A stretch of 64,000 bases of DNA from Mycolicibacterium litorale. Lineage in GTDB: Bacteria > Actinomycetota > Actinomycetes > Mycobacteriales > Mycobacteriaceae. Numbering within the stretch: the stretch's first letter is position 1; each line of letters opens with the position of its first letter. Positions 1 through 10,690 of this stretch are shown here, piece after piece. The notes beneath the pieces are model-generated. The model saw only the letters and a list, made by a program, of their open reading frames with translations, ran no database searches and was not told the DNA's origin. Position numbers and translations under genes: made by a program. The stretch is taken from NCBI GenBank assembly GCA_002007745.1, contig CP019882.1:5580001-5644000 (forward strand), written 5' to 3'.

Positions 1-382
1 GAGCATCGCCGACCTCGGCCGGGCGGTCTCGTTGTCGCCGAGTTCGGCGGCCGACCGTGTCCGGCGGCTCGTCGACGCCGGCATCATCACCGGCTACACG
101 GCCGTGGTGGACGCCGAGGCCCTCGGTTACCCGATCACCGCCTTCGTCCGCCTGGCGTTCCCGTCGGGCAACTACAAGCCCTTCCACGACCTTATCGAGG
201 TGCTGCCCGAAGTCGTGGAGGCCCACCACGTCACCGGCAACGACTGCTTCGTCATGAAGTTGCTGGCGCGGTCGATGGCCGACCTGGAACGGGTCACCGG
301 CAAACTCGCCACGCTCGGCAGTATCACCACCAGCGTGGTCTACTCCAGCCCACTTCCGTCCCGGCGGATCGCCCCGGCCTAG
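1..382 (+). CDS. Lrp/AsnC-family transcriptional regulator (5' partial)
   Basis: Only the C-terminal 126 or so residues are present; the gene begins before the window, and the TTG at 32 inside it is not a credible start. The first visible residues read as the end of an AsnC-type winged helix (LGRAVSLSPSSAADRVRRL, followed by DAGIITGYTAVVD). The rest matches the ligand-binding RAM/AsnC domain: a beta-alpha-beta fold with the usual centre around HHVTGNDCF and a closing segment TTSVVYSSP. Such proteins are DNA-binding feedback regulators that respond to amino acids or related metabolites. The neighbouring target, probably divergent or upstream, is outside the window, so its role cannot be assigned. 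Confidence 0.85.
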   Translation, partial: SIADLGRAVSLSPSSAADRVRRLVDAGIITGYTAVVDAEALGYPITAFVRLAFPSGNYKPFHDLIEVLPEVVEAHHVTGNDCFVMKLLARSMADLERVTGKLATLGSITTSVVYSSPLPSRRIAPA

Positions 383-387
383 CCGGA

Positions 388-2267
388 TCAGCCTTCGATC
401 CGGCGGGCACCCAGCTCGTTCTGCAACAACTCCAGCGCCACTTCCTCGGGATCACGCCGCGGAGCGGTGTCCTCGTCGCGGCCGACCTCGGCGATCATGC
501 TGTCCTCTTCGGCGCGCAGCGCCTCGACCGGATCGGGGGCCGGCTCGGGCGGTGGCGGCTCGGCCGCCGGGGCCGGCTGGCCGGCACCGACCTCGCAGAC
601 CACCCGCCAGTCCACCCGAGGGCGTCCTTGAGCGCATCGCGGATGACGTCGGCGTTGCGCTGTTCGCTCAGCCGCTTGGCCAGCGGCGCCGACTCGTGGC
701 CCAGGATCAGGGTGTTGTTCTCGACCGCCCGCACGATCGCACCGGCCAGCATGACCTCGGTGGTGCGGCTGCGCTGACGGACTTTCTCCCGCACCGTCGA
801 CCACATGCTGCGCACGGCCGCCGCACCGGGTTCGCCGCCGGCGGCCGAGGCCGCAGGTGGCGCAGCGGGTTCGGTCGCCGGCGGGGGCGGAACGGTCGGT
901 TCCGGCACCGGGGCCGGCTTGGCGACGGGCTCCGGCCGGGCCACCGGCTCGGGCTTGGCGACCGGCTCCGGCCGGGCCACCGGCTCGGGCTTGGCGACCG
1001 GGTCGGGCTTGGGCTCCGGCGCCGGCGGCTGCGCCTGCGTCTTGCGCACGAACTGTCGGCCGGCCGGTGCCGGCGCCGCCGCGCCCATGGCCGCCTCGGC
1101 AGCCGGGATGGAGATCTCCATCCGGGTCTCGATCCGCTCGATGCGCTGCAACAGGGCCGCCTCGGTGTCGCTGGCCGACGGCAGCAGCAGCCGTGCGCAC
1201 ACCACTTCCAGCAGTAGCCGCGGCGCCGTCGCCCCGCGCATCTCGCCAAGGCCGGCGTGCACCACCTCGGCGTAGCGGGCCAGCGTCGCCGGTCCGACGC
1301 GGGCCGCCTGGTCTCGCATCCGCTCCAGCACGTCGTCCGGGGCGTCCACGACGCCGCGGGCAGCCGCGTCCGGAACCGCTTGCAGCACAATCAAATCCCG
1401 GAACCGCTCGAGCAGGTCGACGGCGAACCGGCGCGGGTCGTGGCCGGCGTCGATCACCGACTCCACCGCCCCGAACAGTGCCGCGGCATCACCGGCGGCC
1501 AGGGCGTCGACGGCGTCGTCGATCAACGCCACATCGGTGGCGCCCAACAGCGCCAGCGCCCGCTGATAATGCACCCGGTTGTCCTCGGCTCCGGCGAGCA
1601 ATTGGTCGAGCACGCTCAACGTGTCGCGGGGCGACCCGCCGCCGGCCCGGATCACCAGCGGGAACACCGCGTCGTCGACCTGCACGTCCTCGGAGGCCAG
1701 GATCCGTTCGATCAGCGATCGCATGGTCCGCGGCGCCAGCAGCCGGAACGGGTAGTGGTGGGTGCGCGAGCGAATGGTCGGCAGCACCTTCTCCGGCTCG
1801 GTGGTCGCGAACACGAAGATCAGATGCTCGGGCGGCTCCTCGACGATCTTGAGCAGCGCATTGAAACCGGCCGTGGTGACCATGTGCGCCTCGTCGACGA
1901 TGAAGATGCGGTACCGCGACTGGGCGGGGGCATAGAACGCCCGATCGCGCAGCTCTCGAGTGTCGTCCACACCGCCGTGGCTGGCGGCGTCCAGTTCGAC
2001 GACGTCGACATTGCCGGGCCCGTTGGGCGCCAACGCCACACACGAGTCGCACACCCCGCACGGCGTGGGCGTAGGGCCCTGCTCACAGTTCAGCGACCGG
2101 GCCAGGATGCGCGCCGAGGAGGTCTTGCCACACCCGCGGGGGCCGGAGAACAGATACGCGTGGTTGATCCGGTTGGCCGCCAGCGCCGTGCACAGCGGAT
2201 CGGTGACGTGCTCCTGTCCCACCACCTCGGCGAAGGTTGCCGGCCGGTACTTGCGGTAGAGCGCCAC
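388..2267 (-). CDS. dnaX: DNA polymerase III subunit gamma/tau (frameshifted near the C-terminus)
   Basis: Clamp-loader ATPase of the replicative polymerase. The protein starts at GTG 2267 (VALYRKYRPATF), the conserved DnaX N-terminus; the open frame runs further upstream but that extension is not DnaX-like. Visible: Walker A GPRGCGKT (residues 42-49), zinc-binding Cys 61, 70, 73 and 76, Walker B IFIVDEAH (121-128), a sensor SRT region, then a Pro/Glu/Ala-rich linker with 36-bp DNA repeats, and the tau C-terminal domain. The reading frame breaks at the CCC run 615-617 (plus strand). Adding one C (one G in the coding strand) joins ALG to VDWRVVCEVGAG and continues to LLQNELGARRIEG, the normal end at 388; without it translation stops at 495 after an unrelated tail. 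About 627 residues once corrected. The break is probably a sequence error. Confidence 0.93.
916..1017. repeat. 36-bp tandem repeat inside dnaX linker
   Basis: GGCTTGGCGA recurs at 916, 952 and 988, i.e. with a 36-bp period, and the sequence between copies is nearly identical. It encodes the repeated KPEPVARPEPVA pattern in the Pro-rich linker of DnaX. Such tracts can vary in copy number between strains. It lies in frame and is not a CRISPR. Confidence 0.85.
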
Positions 2268-2316
2268 AGTCAGCAGGTTACCTAGCCGCACCGACTCGGC
2301 CGGTACGGAGGCTGAC

Positions 2317-3767
2317 TCAGCGCACGACTCGCAGCGTCTGCAGGGTGCGGTCGGCGGCATACGCCACGCGCACGCCGTCGGCGCGCGCTTTGGCCAGGGC
2401 GTCGAGCACGCTATCGGTGATCCGCTCACCAGGTGCCAACACCGGTATGCCGGGTGGGTAGGGCGCGACGAGTTCGACGCTGACACGACCGACGGCCCGG
2501 CTCACCTCGACCGTCTGGGTGGGGGCGAAGAACGCGTCTCGCGGTGCCATCGCGGCCTCCGGGGTTATCCGGTAGGCCGCCCCCGCGACGACCGGCCGCG
2601 GTGCACCGCGGTGTCGCCGGATCGCCGCGACGATCGCGTCGACCAGGCGGGCGACACTGTCGTGGGTGTCCGCCAAGGACACCTGCGCGACGATCATGTC
2701 GCGTTCGGCGGCCTCCACCGGAAGACCCGAAGCCAACAAGTCGTTCTCGACCGCTATCCCGTCGGCGCCGGTACCGGACAGCACCAGCGTCAGCTTCAGC
2801 GGATCGACGTGCGGTCCGTCGAGGACGACGAGACCGTCGACGCCGCCCAGCGCCTGCCGAGCGGCGCGCACCACGGCGAGCGCCTCGCCCAGCAATGCCG
2901 GCCCGTCCTGTTCCAACAGCGCCCGAGCGGCGTCGATGCTGGCGAGGATGGCACCGGCCGGGCTGGTGGTATGCGTTGCCTCGACCCCGGCGTCCACGGC
3001 GGCCGGATCGATCCGCCCGCCGTTGACTAGCACCATCGCGGCTTGGCTCCACGCCGGCAATGTCTTGTGCGCGCTGATCACCATGGCGTCGGCACCCAGC
3101 TGCAGCGGGTGGTGCGGCAGGTCGGGATGGAAGCCGAAATGCGCCGCCCAGGCCGCGTCCACGATCAGCGGCAGGTCGCTGGCGTGCGCGGCATCGGCCA
3201 GCCCCGGATGTCGCCGACGGTGCCGACGTAGGACGGGTCACCCACGAACACCGCCCGCGTCTCGGGGTGCAGCCGCACGGCGTCGGCAACCGCCTCCGGC
3301 CGGACACCGAGCGGCAGACCGGTCGCGGCGTCGATCTCGGGGAACACCCAGACCGGCGTGAGCCCGGCGAGCACCAACCCCAGCAGCATCGACCGATGCA
3401 GGGTGCGGCTGATGACCACCGAGCCGTTGTCCGGCGCGCCGAGGCCGGGCGCCCCGGCCGTGCCGGCTGCCACCGCGAGTGCCAGCGCCTGGTTGACGTG
3501 GGTCGCGCCGCCGACGGAGAACCGGCAGACCTCGGCACCCCACAGCCGCGCAGCCAGCCCTTCGGCCTGCGCCAACACGCCCCGGCTCAACTTCATCGTG
3601 TCCAGGCCGGCGTACAGCGGCACGTCACCGGCGACCACATCGCCGACGAGGTCGGTGCGCTGCTTGTGACCCGGAATGGTGAACGGGGTCGGCGGAGCTT
3701 CGCTGAACCGCAGCCACGCATCCAACAGCGGGGCTCTCGAGCGCAGGCCGCGCGGGTCCGACGGCAT
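2317..3767 (-). CDS. Orn/Lys/Arg decarboxylase-family PLP enzyme (frameshifted)
   Basis: Fold-type I PLP enzyme of the short SpeA/Orn-Lys-Arg decarboxylase group, about 483 residues after correction. The N-terminal part has the family signature FTIPGHKQ and SVGGATHVNQA; the second part has the PLP-lysine motif SAHKTLPAWSQ, and a C-terminal domain ends VAPYPPGIPVLAPGE, typical of the group. The two halves are in different frames: the CCCC run 3202-3205 needs one more C to turn DIRGWPMP into DIRGLADAAHASDLPLIVDAAW. The start ATG 3767 lies 11 bases after the aspC stop on the same strand, suggesting co-transcription with aspC. The substrate (ornithine, lysine or arginine) cannot be read from the sequence. 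The break is probably a sequence error. Confidence 0.8.
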
Positions 3768-3778
3768 TCCCCGGCTGC

Positions 3779-5053
<1,275 letters not shown>

Positions 5054-5072
5054 CGTGCGCCTTTCACGAAGG

Positions 5073-5158
5073 GGACCCCGCGCACCCGCCAGAGCCCATT
5101 GACCCTTGCTGCCTTCCGGCCCTGGGGGAGTTCACAGGATAGACGCCGCGCGGGGTCC
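5073..5158 (-). ncRNA. ffs: signal recognition particle 4.5S RNA
   Basis: The minus strand contains the universal SRP domain IV core (CAGGGCCGGAAGGCAGCA), where Ffh binds. The two ends are complementary (5' GGACCCCGCGC and 3' GCGCGGGGTCC), closing a single long hairpin of about 86 nt, as expected for the short bacterial SRP RNA. It directs ribosomes making membrane and secreted proteins to the translocon. The ends are set by the terminal helix and could shift by a few bases. Confidence 0.93.
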
Positions 5159-5167
5159 ATCGCGAGT

Positions 5168-5196
5168 GTAATACCCGCCGGGAGTGGTCCCGTCAG
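5168..5196 (-). promoter_or_regulatory. putative housekeeping promoter of ffs
   Basis: Reading the minus strand, CTGACG (5196-5191) and TATTAC (5173-5168) are separated by exactly 17 bp, and TATTAC ends 10 bases before the 5' end of the 4.5S RNA. This fits a SigA-type -35/-10 pair. No other promoter-like pair was as well placed. Confidence 0.55.
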
Positions 5197-5240
5197 GCAG
5201 TGGGGGCCGACGGCCTTCGCGGTCAGCTACCATTGCCGAC

Positions 5241-5326
5241 GGAGGATTCGCCTAGTGGCCTATGGCGCTCGCCTGGAACGCGGGTTGGGTTAACAGCCCT
5301 CAGGGGTTCAAATCCCCTATCCTCCG
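5241..5326 (+). tRNA. tRNA-Ser (anticodon GGA)
   Basis: Full cloverleaf: acceptor GGAGGAT/ATCCTCC with discriminator G at 5326, anticodon stem CTCGC/GCGGG with loop CTGGAAC giving anticodon GGA at 5275-5277, a long variable arm typical of class II tRNA-Ser, and T arm GGGGTTCAAATCCCC. The 3' CCA is not encoded (CAC follows). It reads UCC/UCU serine codons. It sits divergently from ffs, as in other mycobacteria. Confidence 0.97.
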
Positions 5327-5384
5327 CACCGGTCCGAGGTGCGATCGGAGGTCAAACCGCCTGGTCGCACCTCGGACTCACAGT

Positions 5385-6122
5385 ATGAGGAGGGTTGTGG
5401 GACGCGCCGTCGCGACTGCAGTGCACCTCACCTTGTGGGTGCTCGCCGGCGTCCTGTACTTCCTGTTCGTCCTGCCCCGGTGGTGGGAGCTGATGGGCGA
5501 CACCTCGCACACGCTGGGGACCGTGCTGCGCATCGGCACCGGGATCCTGTTCGCCGTGGCCGCGCTGCCGGGGCTGCTGACCCTGATCCGCACCCACCGG
5601 CCCGAGCACGACACCCCCGCGTTGGCCGTCCGGTTACGGGTGTCCTCGGTGGCCCTGCACGTGCTGGCCGGTGTGCTCATCGTCGGGACCGCGGTCGCCG
5701 AGATCTGGGTGAGCCTGGACTCCGGCGGCCCGTGGTTGTTCGCGGTGTACGGAGCTGCTGCCGCGGTCGCCGTGCTGGGGCTGCTGGCGTTCTACCTGGC
5801 CTATACCGCCGAGCAGGCACCCAAACCGCCGAAACCGAAGAAGGAAAAGAAGCCGAAGACCGCCGAGCCCGAGTCCGAGTCCGCCGAAGAGGCCGAGCCC
5901 GACGAAGACGCCGAGGCCGACGAAGAGGCCGAACCCAGCACTGCTGACACCGCTGAGGAGGCGGCGGCACCGGAGCAGCCCGAGGCTCTGCCCGAGCCGC
6001 GGCCGGTCGACGACGAAGAACCGGCCGGCGGACTGCGCAACAAGCGCCCGAGCGGGAAGAGCAGCCATCGGTTACGCCGGCGCGACCGCGGCAAGGTCGC
6101 CCTCGACGAGCCCGAGGACTGA
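5385..6122 (+). CDS. lucA: LucA-like integral membrane protein (Rv3723 homologue)
   Basis: 245 residues from ATG 5385. Four hydrophobic helices (about residues 8-30, 42-65, 84-106 and 113-135) are followed by a long, strongly charged cytoplasmic tail: a Pro/Lys stretch, then a Glu/Asp/Ala-rich stretch, then a basic end (SHRLRRRDRGK). This architecture and the position directly after aspC/ffs/tRNA-Ser match Rv3723 (LucA), which in M. tuberculosis coordinates fatty acid and cholesterol uptake by stabilising Mce1 and Mce4 complexes. The function is transferred by synteny and shape, not by a catalytic motif. The frame stays open upstream through the tRNA, so the longer ORF is not real. Confidence 0.7.
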   Translation: MRRVVGRAVATAVHLTLWVLAGVLYFLFVLPRWWELMGDTSHTLGTVLRIGTGILFAVAALPGLLTLIRTHRPEHDTPALAVRLRVSSVALHVLAGVLIVGTAVAEIWVSLDSGGPWLFAVYGAAAAVAVLGLLAFYLAYTAEQAPKPPKPKKEKKPKTAEPESESAEEAEPDEDAEADEEAEPSTADTAEEAAAPEQPEALPEPRPVDDEEPAGGLRNKRPSGKSSHRLRRRDRGKVALDEPED

Positions 6123-6135
6123 CTCCCGGCAGTCG

Positions 6136-8637
6136 CTATTCGGGCGTGATCGTCGCCGGCGTCGGCAGCTTCAGACCGATGTTGGAGATCTGGATCACGC
6201 CGAACGAGGTGAAATTCTCGTACGGCGTGGCCGAGCTGGTGATCTGCAACGTCAGGTTGTCGGTGGCCGGGTTCTGCACGGTGTAGACGATGTTCTCCAT
6301 GTCGATGCTCACGCTGTGGGACTGCCCGTCGAGCGTCACCGGAACCGGGGTCACCAGGTTGCCGACGACCAGCCCCGTCTTGTTGTCCACCAGTTGGGCG
6401 TAGACGAAGCGGCTGGTCCCCAGTCCCTGGTAGTCGAAGCTCAGTGTGGGCGCCCCGACGGTCTGCTGCAGCCCCGTGGTGTCGACCTGGACGTTGATGG
6501 CGTTGCTCGCTTTCGACGCCAGCCCCAGCGAATACGGCAGGGAGGCCTGCGGTGCGGGCCCGGATCCGCCGATGATCGGCACGATGCCGAGCACCCCGCC
6601 CGAGGCACCGTTCACCGCGTTGAAGGCCGAGCCGAAGAACGGGCTGCCGGCCGTCGGCAGGTCGTTGGACGCGAACCAGTTGCCGTACTGATCGGTGTAC
6701 TGGAACGCCGGGCCGGTCGGCACCACCTCGTGCTTGACGTACTTGTCGAGCCAGTTGATCGTCGCGTCCAGGTCGCGGGTGCCGGTGGTGTCGTTGGTCA
6801 GGCACACCCCGTGACCGCCGCAGAACCAGATCATCTGGGTGGGCACGCCGGCGGCCATCGACTGAGCGTTGTCGATCGCCTGCTGCAGGGTGAACAGGAC
6901 GTCCACGGTGCCCTGGATGAACAACGTCGGTGCGGTGATGTTGCCCACCACGAAGTTCGGGCCGCTGGCGGCCAGCACCGCCTGCGCGGTGTTACTGAGC
7001 ACCCCCAGCAGGTCACCGGTGATGATCCCGAGGTAGATCTGGTTGTTGATCCGGGCGCCGGTGGTCACCAGGCTGAGCAGCAGCAGCGAGCCGTAGGAGG
7101 TCTTGAACGCCCCGTCGGGATACAGCGAGTTGTTCAGCGAGTTCCAGGCGATGCCGGGCACGATCGCATCGATGCGGGAGTCGGTGCCGGCGGCGACCAG
7201 CTGGATGCCCCCGCCGTAGGAGCCGCCGACCATGCCGACCGCCGGGTCGTCCGCGCCGTCGAGCTGCGACTTGGACTGGGTGGCCACCCAGTCCAGGATC
7301 GACGAGACGTCGCGCCCCTCATAGGCGGGGCTGTCCAGTTGCAGGATGCCGCCGGATGCGAACTCGCCGCGGGGATCCCAGGTGACCACGTTGTAGCCGG
7401 CGGCGCGCAGCGGCTGGACACCCGGGGTCAGTCCTTTGATCCCATAGGTGGTGTAGGGATCGGTCTGGCCCGCGCTCGCCAGCCCGGGCCCGTTGAGGAC
7501 GGTGGGCGCCTTGGCGCCGGCCGCGACGCCGTCCGGGCCGAGCGTCGAGGCGGGGAACCAGTTGACACTGATCAGGGTGCCGTCGAACGAGGGCATCTTG
7601 TAGGTGAACGCCACCGGGTCGGTGGCCGGCAGAACCGACGACGAATTGAAGGTCGCGACCTGCGAGTACCCGATGATCGGCGCGAGCAGGTCGCCGAGAA
7701 CCGGCGCCTGGTGCAGCGCCACCAGTACCTGCGGCACGAACCCGCCGACAATCGGGATGCCGGCCAGCAACTGGTCGAACTGGGTCGTCTGTGCGACCAG
7801 GATCTTGAACTGCTCGTTCCCGCCGCCCAGGACGGACTGGTCGGGCAGATAGGTGAAATTGCCCAGCACGTAGTTCGAGTCACCCGTGGCCGAGAAGGTG
7901 ACCTTGCCGCCCGCGCTCGGACCGCTGATCAGCGTGTAGGTCAGGGTGGTGCCGGTCGGCGCCGTGGCCCCGGTGCTGCCGTTGACGATGCCGTCGACGA
8001 TGCCGAGTGTCGGAGCGACGGTGATCGGGTTGCCGGTGCCCGTCAGCGACGACGTGGTGGTCAGCGCCGTCGGAGTGTAAAGGGTTGTCGCGGTTGCAGA
8101 TTCGCGACGGGTGAAGGCCGCCAGCGCGAGTCCCAGCGGGGAGTCCACCGGGGTGCCCGGCAGGCCGCCGGGCGACGGGTCGAGGGCGCCGTGGACGGCG
8201 GTGGTCAGTGCGCTGGACGCCTGCTTCACCGGGGCCGACAGCTCGGTGGCACCGGCGGCCCGGGTACTCGGCTCAGCCGCGGTGTCCGGCGACGCCGCCG
8301 GTTCGGTGTCGTTTGCCTTCGGATCCGACGGACTGCTGCTCTGGGCCGACGACGGCGAGCTGGCGCGGCGCTGCACCACGCCGGCCGTCGGCCGTTTCGA
8401 CGACGAGGACTTGACGCCGGGAGTGCTGGCCGCACGCGATGAGCCGGCCGATGCCGGGCGCCTGGCCGTCCCGGACGCAGCCGCGGACGCCTTCGAGGCC
8501 GAATTGGAGCTCGCCGCTGAGGATCCCGTCGAACTGTCGGCCCACGCCACCCCGTACCCGCTGGACAGGACGGCTGCTCCTACCCCCAGGGCCACCGCTA
8601 GCCCGCCGACGCGGCCCACGAACTTCGAAGCACCCAT
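6136..8637 (-). CDS. exported S15/CocE-type alpha/beta hydrolase with Ser/Ala/Thr-rich linker
   Basis: 833 residues from ATG 8637, with GAGGA upstream. A Sec signal peptide (GGLAVALGVGAAVLSSGYGVAWA, likely cut before Asp34) is followed by a Ser/Ala/Thr-rich low-complexity region to about residue 130. Next comes an Ig/cadherin-like beta domain (around TLIGGPSAGGK-like sequence, about 200-290) and then an alpha/beta hydrolase resembling the X-Pro dipeptidyl-peptidase S15/CocE group, with nucleophile Ser473 in GGSYGGG, an acid in GTVDVLF and a His in GGHGV. The C-terminal beta-sandwich fits the CocE jelly-roll. It acts outside the membrane or in the cell wall; the substrate (ester or peptide) is unknown. 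The neighbouring exported aspartic protease gene on the same strand shares the linker style. Confidence 0.75.
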   Translation of the reverse strand: MGASKFVGRVGGLAVALGVGAAVLSSGYGVAWADSSTGSSAASSNSASKASAAASGTARRPASAGSSRAASTPGVKSSSSKRPTAGVVQRRASSPSSAQSSSPSDPKANDTEPAASPDTAAEPSTRAAGATELSAPVKQASSALTTAVHGALDPSPGGLPGTPVDSPLGLALAAFTRRESATATTLYTPTALTTTSSLTGTGNPITVAPTLGIVDGIVNGSTGATAPTGTTLTYTLISGPSAGGKVTFSATGDSNYVLGNFTYLPDQSVLGGGNEQFKILVAQTTQFDQLLAGIPIVGGFVPQVLVALHQAPVLGDLLAPIIGYSQVATFNSSSVLPATDPVAFTYKMPSFDGTLISVNWFPASTLGPDGVAAGAKAPTVLNGPGLASAGQTDPYTTYGIKGLTPGVQPLRAAGYNVVTWDPRGEFASGGILQLDSPAYEGRDVSSILDWVATQSKSQLDGADDPAVGMVGGSYGGGIQLVAAGTDSRIDAIVPGIAWNSLNNSLYPDGAFKTSYGSLLLLSLVTTGARINNQIYLGIITGDLLGVLSNTAQAVLAASGPNFVVGNITAPTLFIQGTVDVLFTLQQAIDNAQSMAAGVPTQMIWFCGGHGVCLTNDTTGTRDLDATINWLDKYVKHEVVPTGPAFQYTDQYGNWFASNDLPTAGSPFFGSAFNAVNGASGGVLGIVPIIGGSGPAPQASLPYSLGLASKASNAINVQVDTTGLQQTVGAPTLSFDYQGLGTSRFVYAQLVDNKTGLVVGNLVTPVPVTLDGQSHSVSIDMENIVYTVQNPATDNLTLQITSSATPYENFTSFGVIQISNIGLKLPTPATITPE

Positions 8638-8782
8638 AATTCTCGTCCTCCCGACAACGCCGACGGCTACCCAGCGGAGGGTAACTCTCCGACCGACGCG
8701 GTTCGGTCGAATCTGAAAATCGTCGACGTTGGATTTGCTGATCCTGCAGCATCGGGTCAAGACAGGTTGTGCGGCAACGGCA

Positions 8783-10572
8783 TCAGGCGTAGTCGAAGTC
8801 TGTGGAACCGATGCGATCCGGGGCGGTGTAGTTGATGTAGATCGGCCCCTGCTGGAAGGGCGTGTAACCGGTGTTGATGTAACCCTGATGGATCAGGCTC
8901 GGTTGGTTCGCCGAGGTGATCGTGTAGCTGTACAGCAGCACTCCGTCTGCGGTGTACACCGACACCACGGTGCCGGCCGGCAGCCCGAAGTTCCCCGCGA
9001 TCGAGGTCAGCATGGTGCCGTACACACCACCGGAATCGATGATCGCGCCGGTGTCCACCGCGGACCCGTTGTTGATCTTGATCTTGACGTTGGCGATCGG
9101 CGCGCCGGGCACCGAGACCCGGGTGGGCAACGGATTGGGTCCCAAGACCATGACGCCGGCCGCGCCGAAGAACAGGCCCTGATAGAGGAAGACGCCGTCG
9201 CTCAACTCCCCGGGCAGCGCGGTGGTGGGGATGCTGGGGCCCGGACCCGCGGCGTTGGCTCCGATGCCCAGCACGCCGACCACTTGCGCGGGTGCGAAAT
9301 AGCTCAGGAACGACTGGGCGTCGGAGTCTTTGACGATGTTGACGCTGGTGGGCTCGGAGACGATGCCGTTCCCGAAGTCCACCGTCGTGGTGTAGGTGTC
9401 GTAGGCGTAGGTCAGGCCACCGCTGTAGCCGCTGGTACCGCTGCCGGTGGCGCTGCCCAACCCGGTGGTGTTCACCGACGACCGGGTGAGGACCAGTCCG
9501 GAGGATCCGGTGTCCACCAGCACCGGGACGCTCGGACCGCCGTTGACCGAGATGTAGACCACCGGCTCGGTGGTCGATTTCATCGTCACCGGGACGAAGC
9601 CGTAGACCCGGCCGTTCGCGGCCGCCGTGTCGACCAGGTTCTGGACTGAGCTGATGTTGCCGGTGCCGTCGACGGCGCCGACCAGGGGCAGGAACAGTCC
9701 GGCCCCGGCCAACGAGGCGGTGGCCAACGACGGCAGCAGCAGAGTCCCCAGCAGGTTCACCCCGGCCAGCTGGTGGACGATCGGGATGGCGGCGGTGTCG
9801 GCATAGAAGGCCTGCGCTCCCGGCAGCGCGGTCTTCCAGGTGTTCAGCGACCAGGCGGCCTGCGCCAAGAATGCCTGCGGCGCGACCGCCATCATGCCGG
9901 CCACCACATTGCCGCTGCCCCAGGTCTGTTGGGTCAGTAGTGACTGCGCGTCGGCGATCTGCTGCTGAGCCAGGGTGACCGCGACGCCCGCGACGATCGG
10001 TGTCGAGGGCAGCCACGAGGTCATCGACGGGGCCGGATCGGCCGCCGGTGCGGCGACGGCGGCCGCGGTCGGGGACGTCTGCGCGGCGGAGTCGGCGGGA
10101 ACGGCCGTGGCGTACACCCGGGTGGTGCGGCGGGCCGACGGCCTCGCGGTGGCATGTGACGTCGCGGTCACCACGTCGGTGGCGGCGTCGGTCCCGTCGG
10201 CGGCGGAGGCGTTGCTCGAGACGGTGCTCGACGCGCTGGCCACGGCCTTGCGGGCACTGCTCACCCCCGCGCCGGGGTGGTCGCAGTGACTCGCGCCGAT
10301 CGGGCCGCGGCCTTGTTCGGCGTCGACGATTCGTGGGTTGTGGTGGCAGTCGAGCCACTTTCCGAGCTGGCCGAGGACGTCTTGGCGGTGCCCGAACCGG
10401 TGCCGGTATCGGCATATGCGACCGCAGATCCGCTGGCCACGGCGACACCGAAGCCCAGGCCGACACCTAGGGTGATCGCACCGGCACCCAACCAGGCATA
10501 CGGCTGCCGGCGACGCCGCCCCGCGCGATGCCTACCAGCACCGCGGCCCGCGCCGCTGTCGGTCCGGCTCAT
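8783..10572 (-). CDS. exported PecA-type aspartic protease (frameshifted)
   Basis: About 596 residues when repaired. ATG 10572 begins a basic N-region and a signal peptide (ITLGVGLGFGVAVASGSAVAYA), then a Ser/Thr/Ala linker. The frame breaks at CCCCC 10264-10268 (plus strand); one extra C joins TTPARG to VSSARKAVASAS. The remainder carries a pepsin-like fold with Asp354 in LVDTGSSGL and a second Asp at about 513 in IIDSGG, as in the aspartic protease domain of PecA/PE_PGRS35, which processes PE-domain proteins at the mycobacterial surface. Here there is no PE domain; export would be by the signal peptide. It probably acts on surface proteins. The GTG at 10264, which gives a 493-residue ORF, is not the true start. 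Confidence 0.75.
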
Positions 10573-10690
10573 CGCTTCCCCCCATGCTTCGAAGGCGTCG
10601 TCCGCGGATTATCGCAGCCGCTAGTTTGCTGAGTGTCTATCACAGGTGAATCCGCGGTGGTGCGCGACCCGCGTGACCGTCACCGATGAA

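Noticed and set aside
615..617. Programmed frameshift in dnaX
   Set aside because: There is no slippery A-rich heptamer or clear stimulatory stem in the expected part of the gene, and six other genes in the window show the same type of defect.
916..1017. CRISPR-like 36-bp repeat
   Set aside because: The copies are contiguous with no unique spacers and encode a Pro-rich linker in frame within dnaX.
5241..5384. Extension of the lucA frame upstream through the tRNA
   Set aside because: The open frame crosses the complete tRNA-Ser, so the first sensible start after it (ATG 5385) was used.
6100..6160. Terminator between lucA and the convergent hydrolase
   Set aside because: Short complementary segments exist (GACTG/CAGTC) but the stem is weak and there is no T run.
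6316..8442. 708-residue plus-strand ORF opposite the exported hydrolase
   Set aside because: It is antisense to a gene with clear signal peptide and catalytic motifs, has no recognisable domain and reflects high GC content. The same applies to the long antisense ORFs at 14050-15660, 16713-17888, 23478-25076 and 26367-27755.
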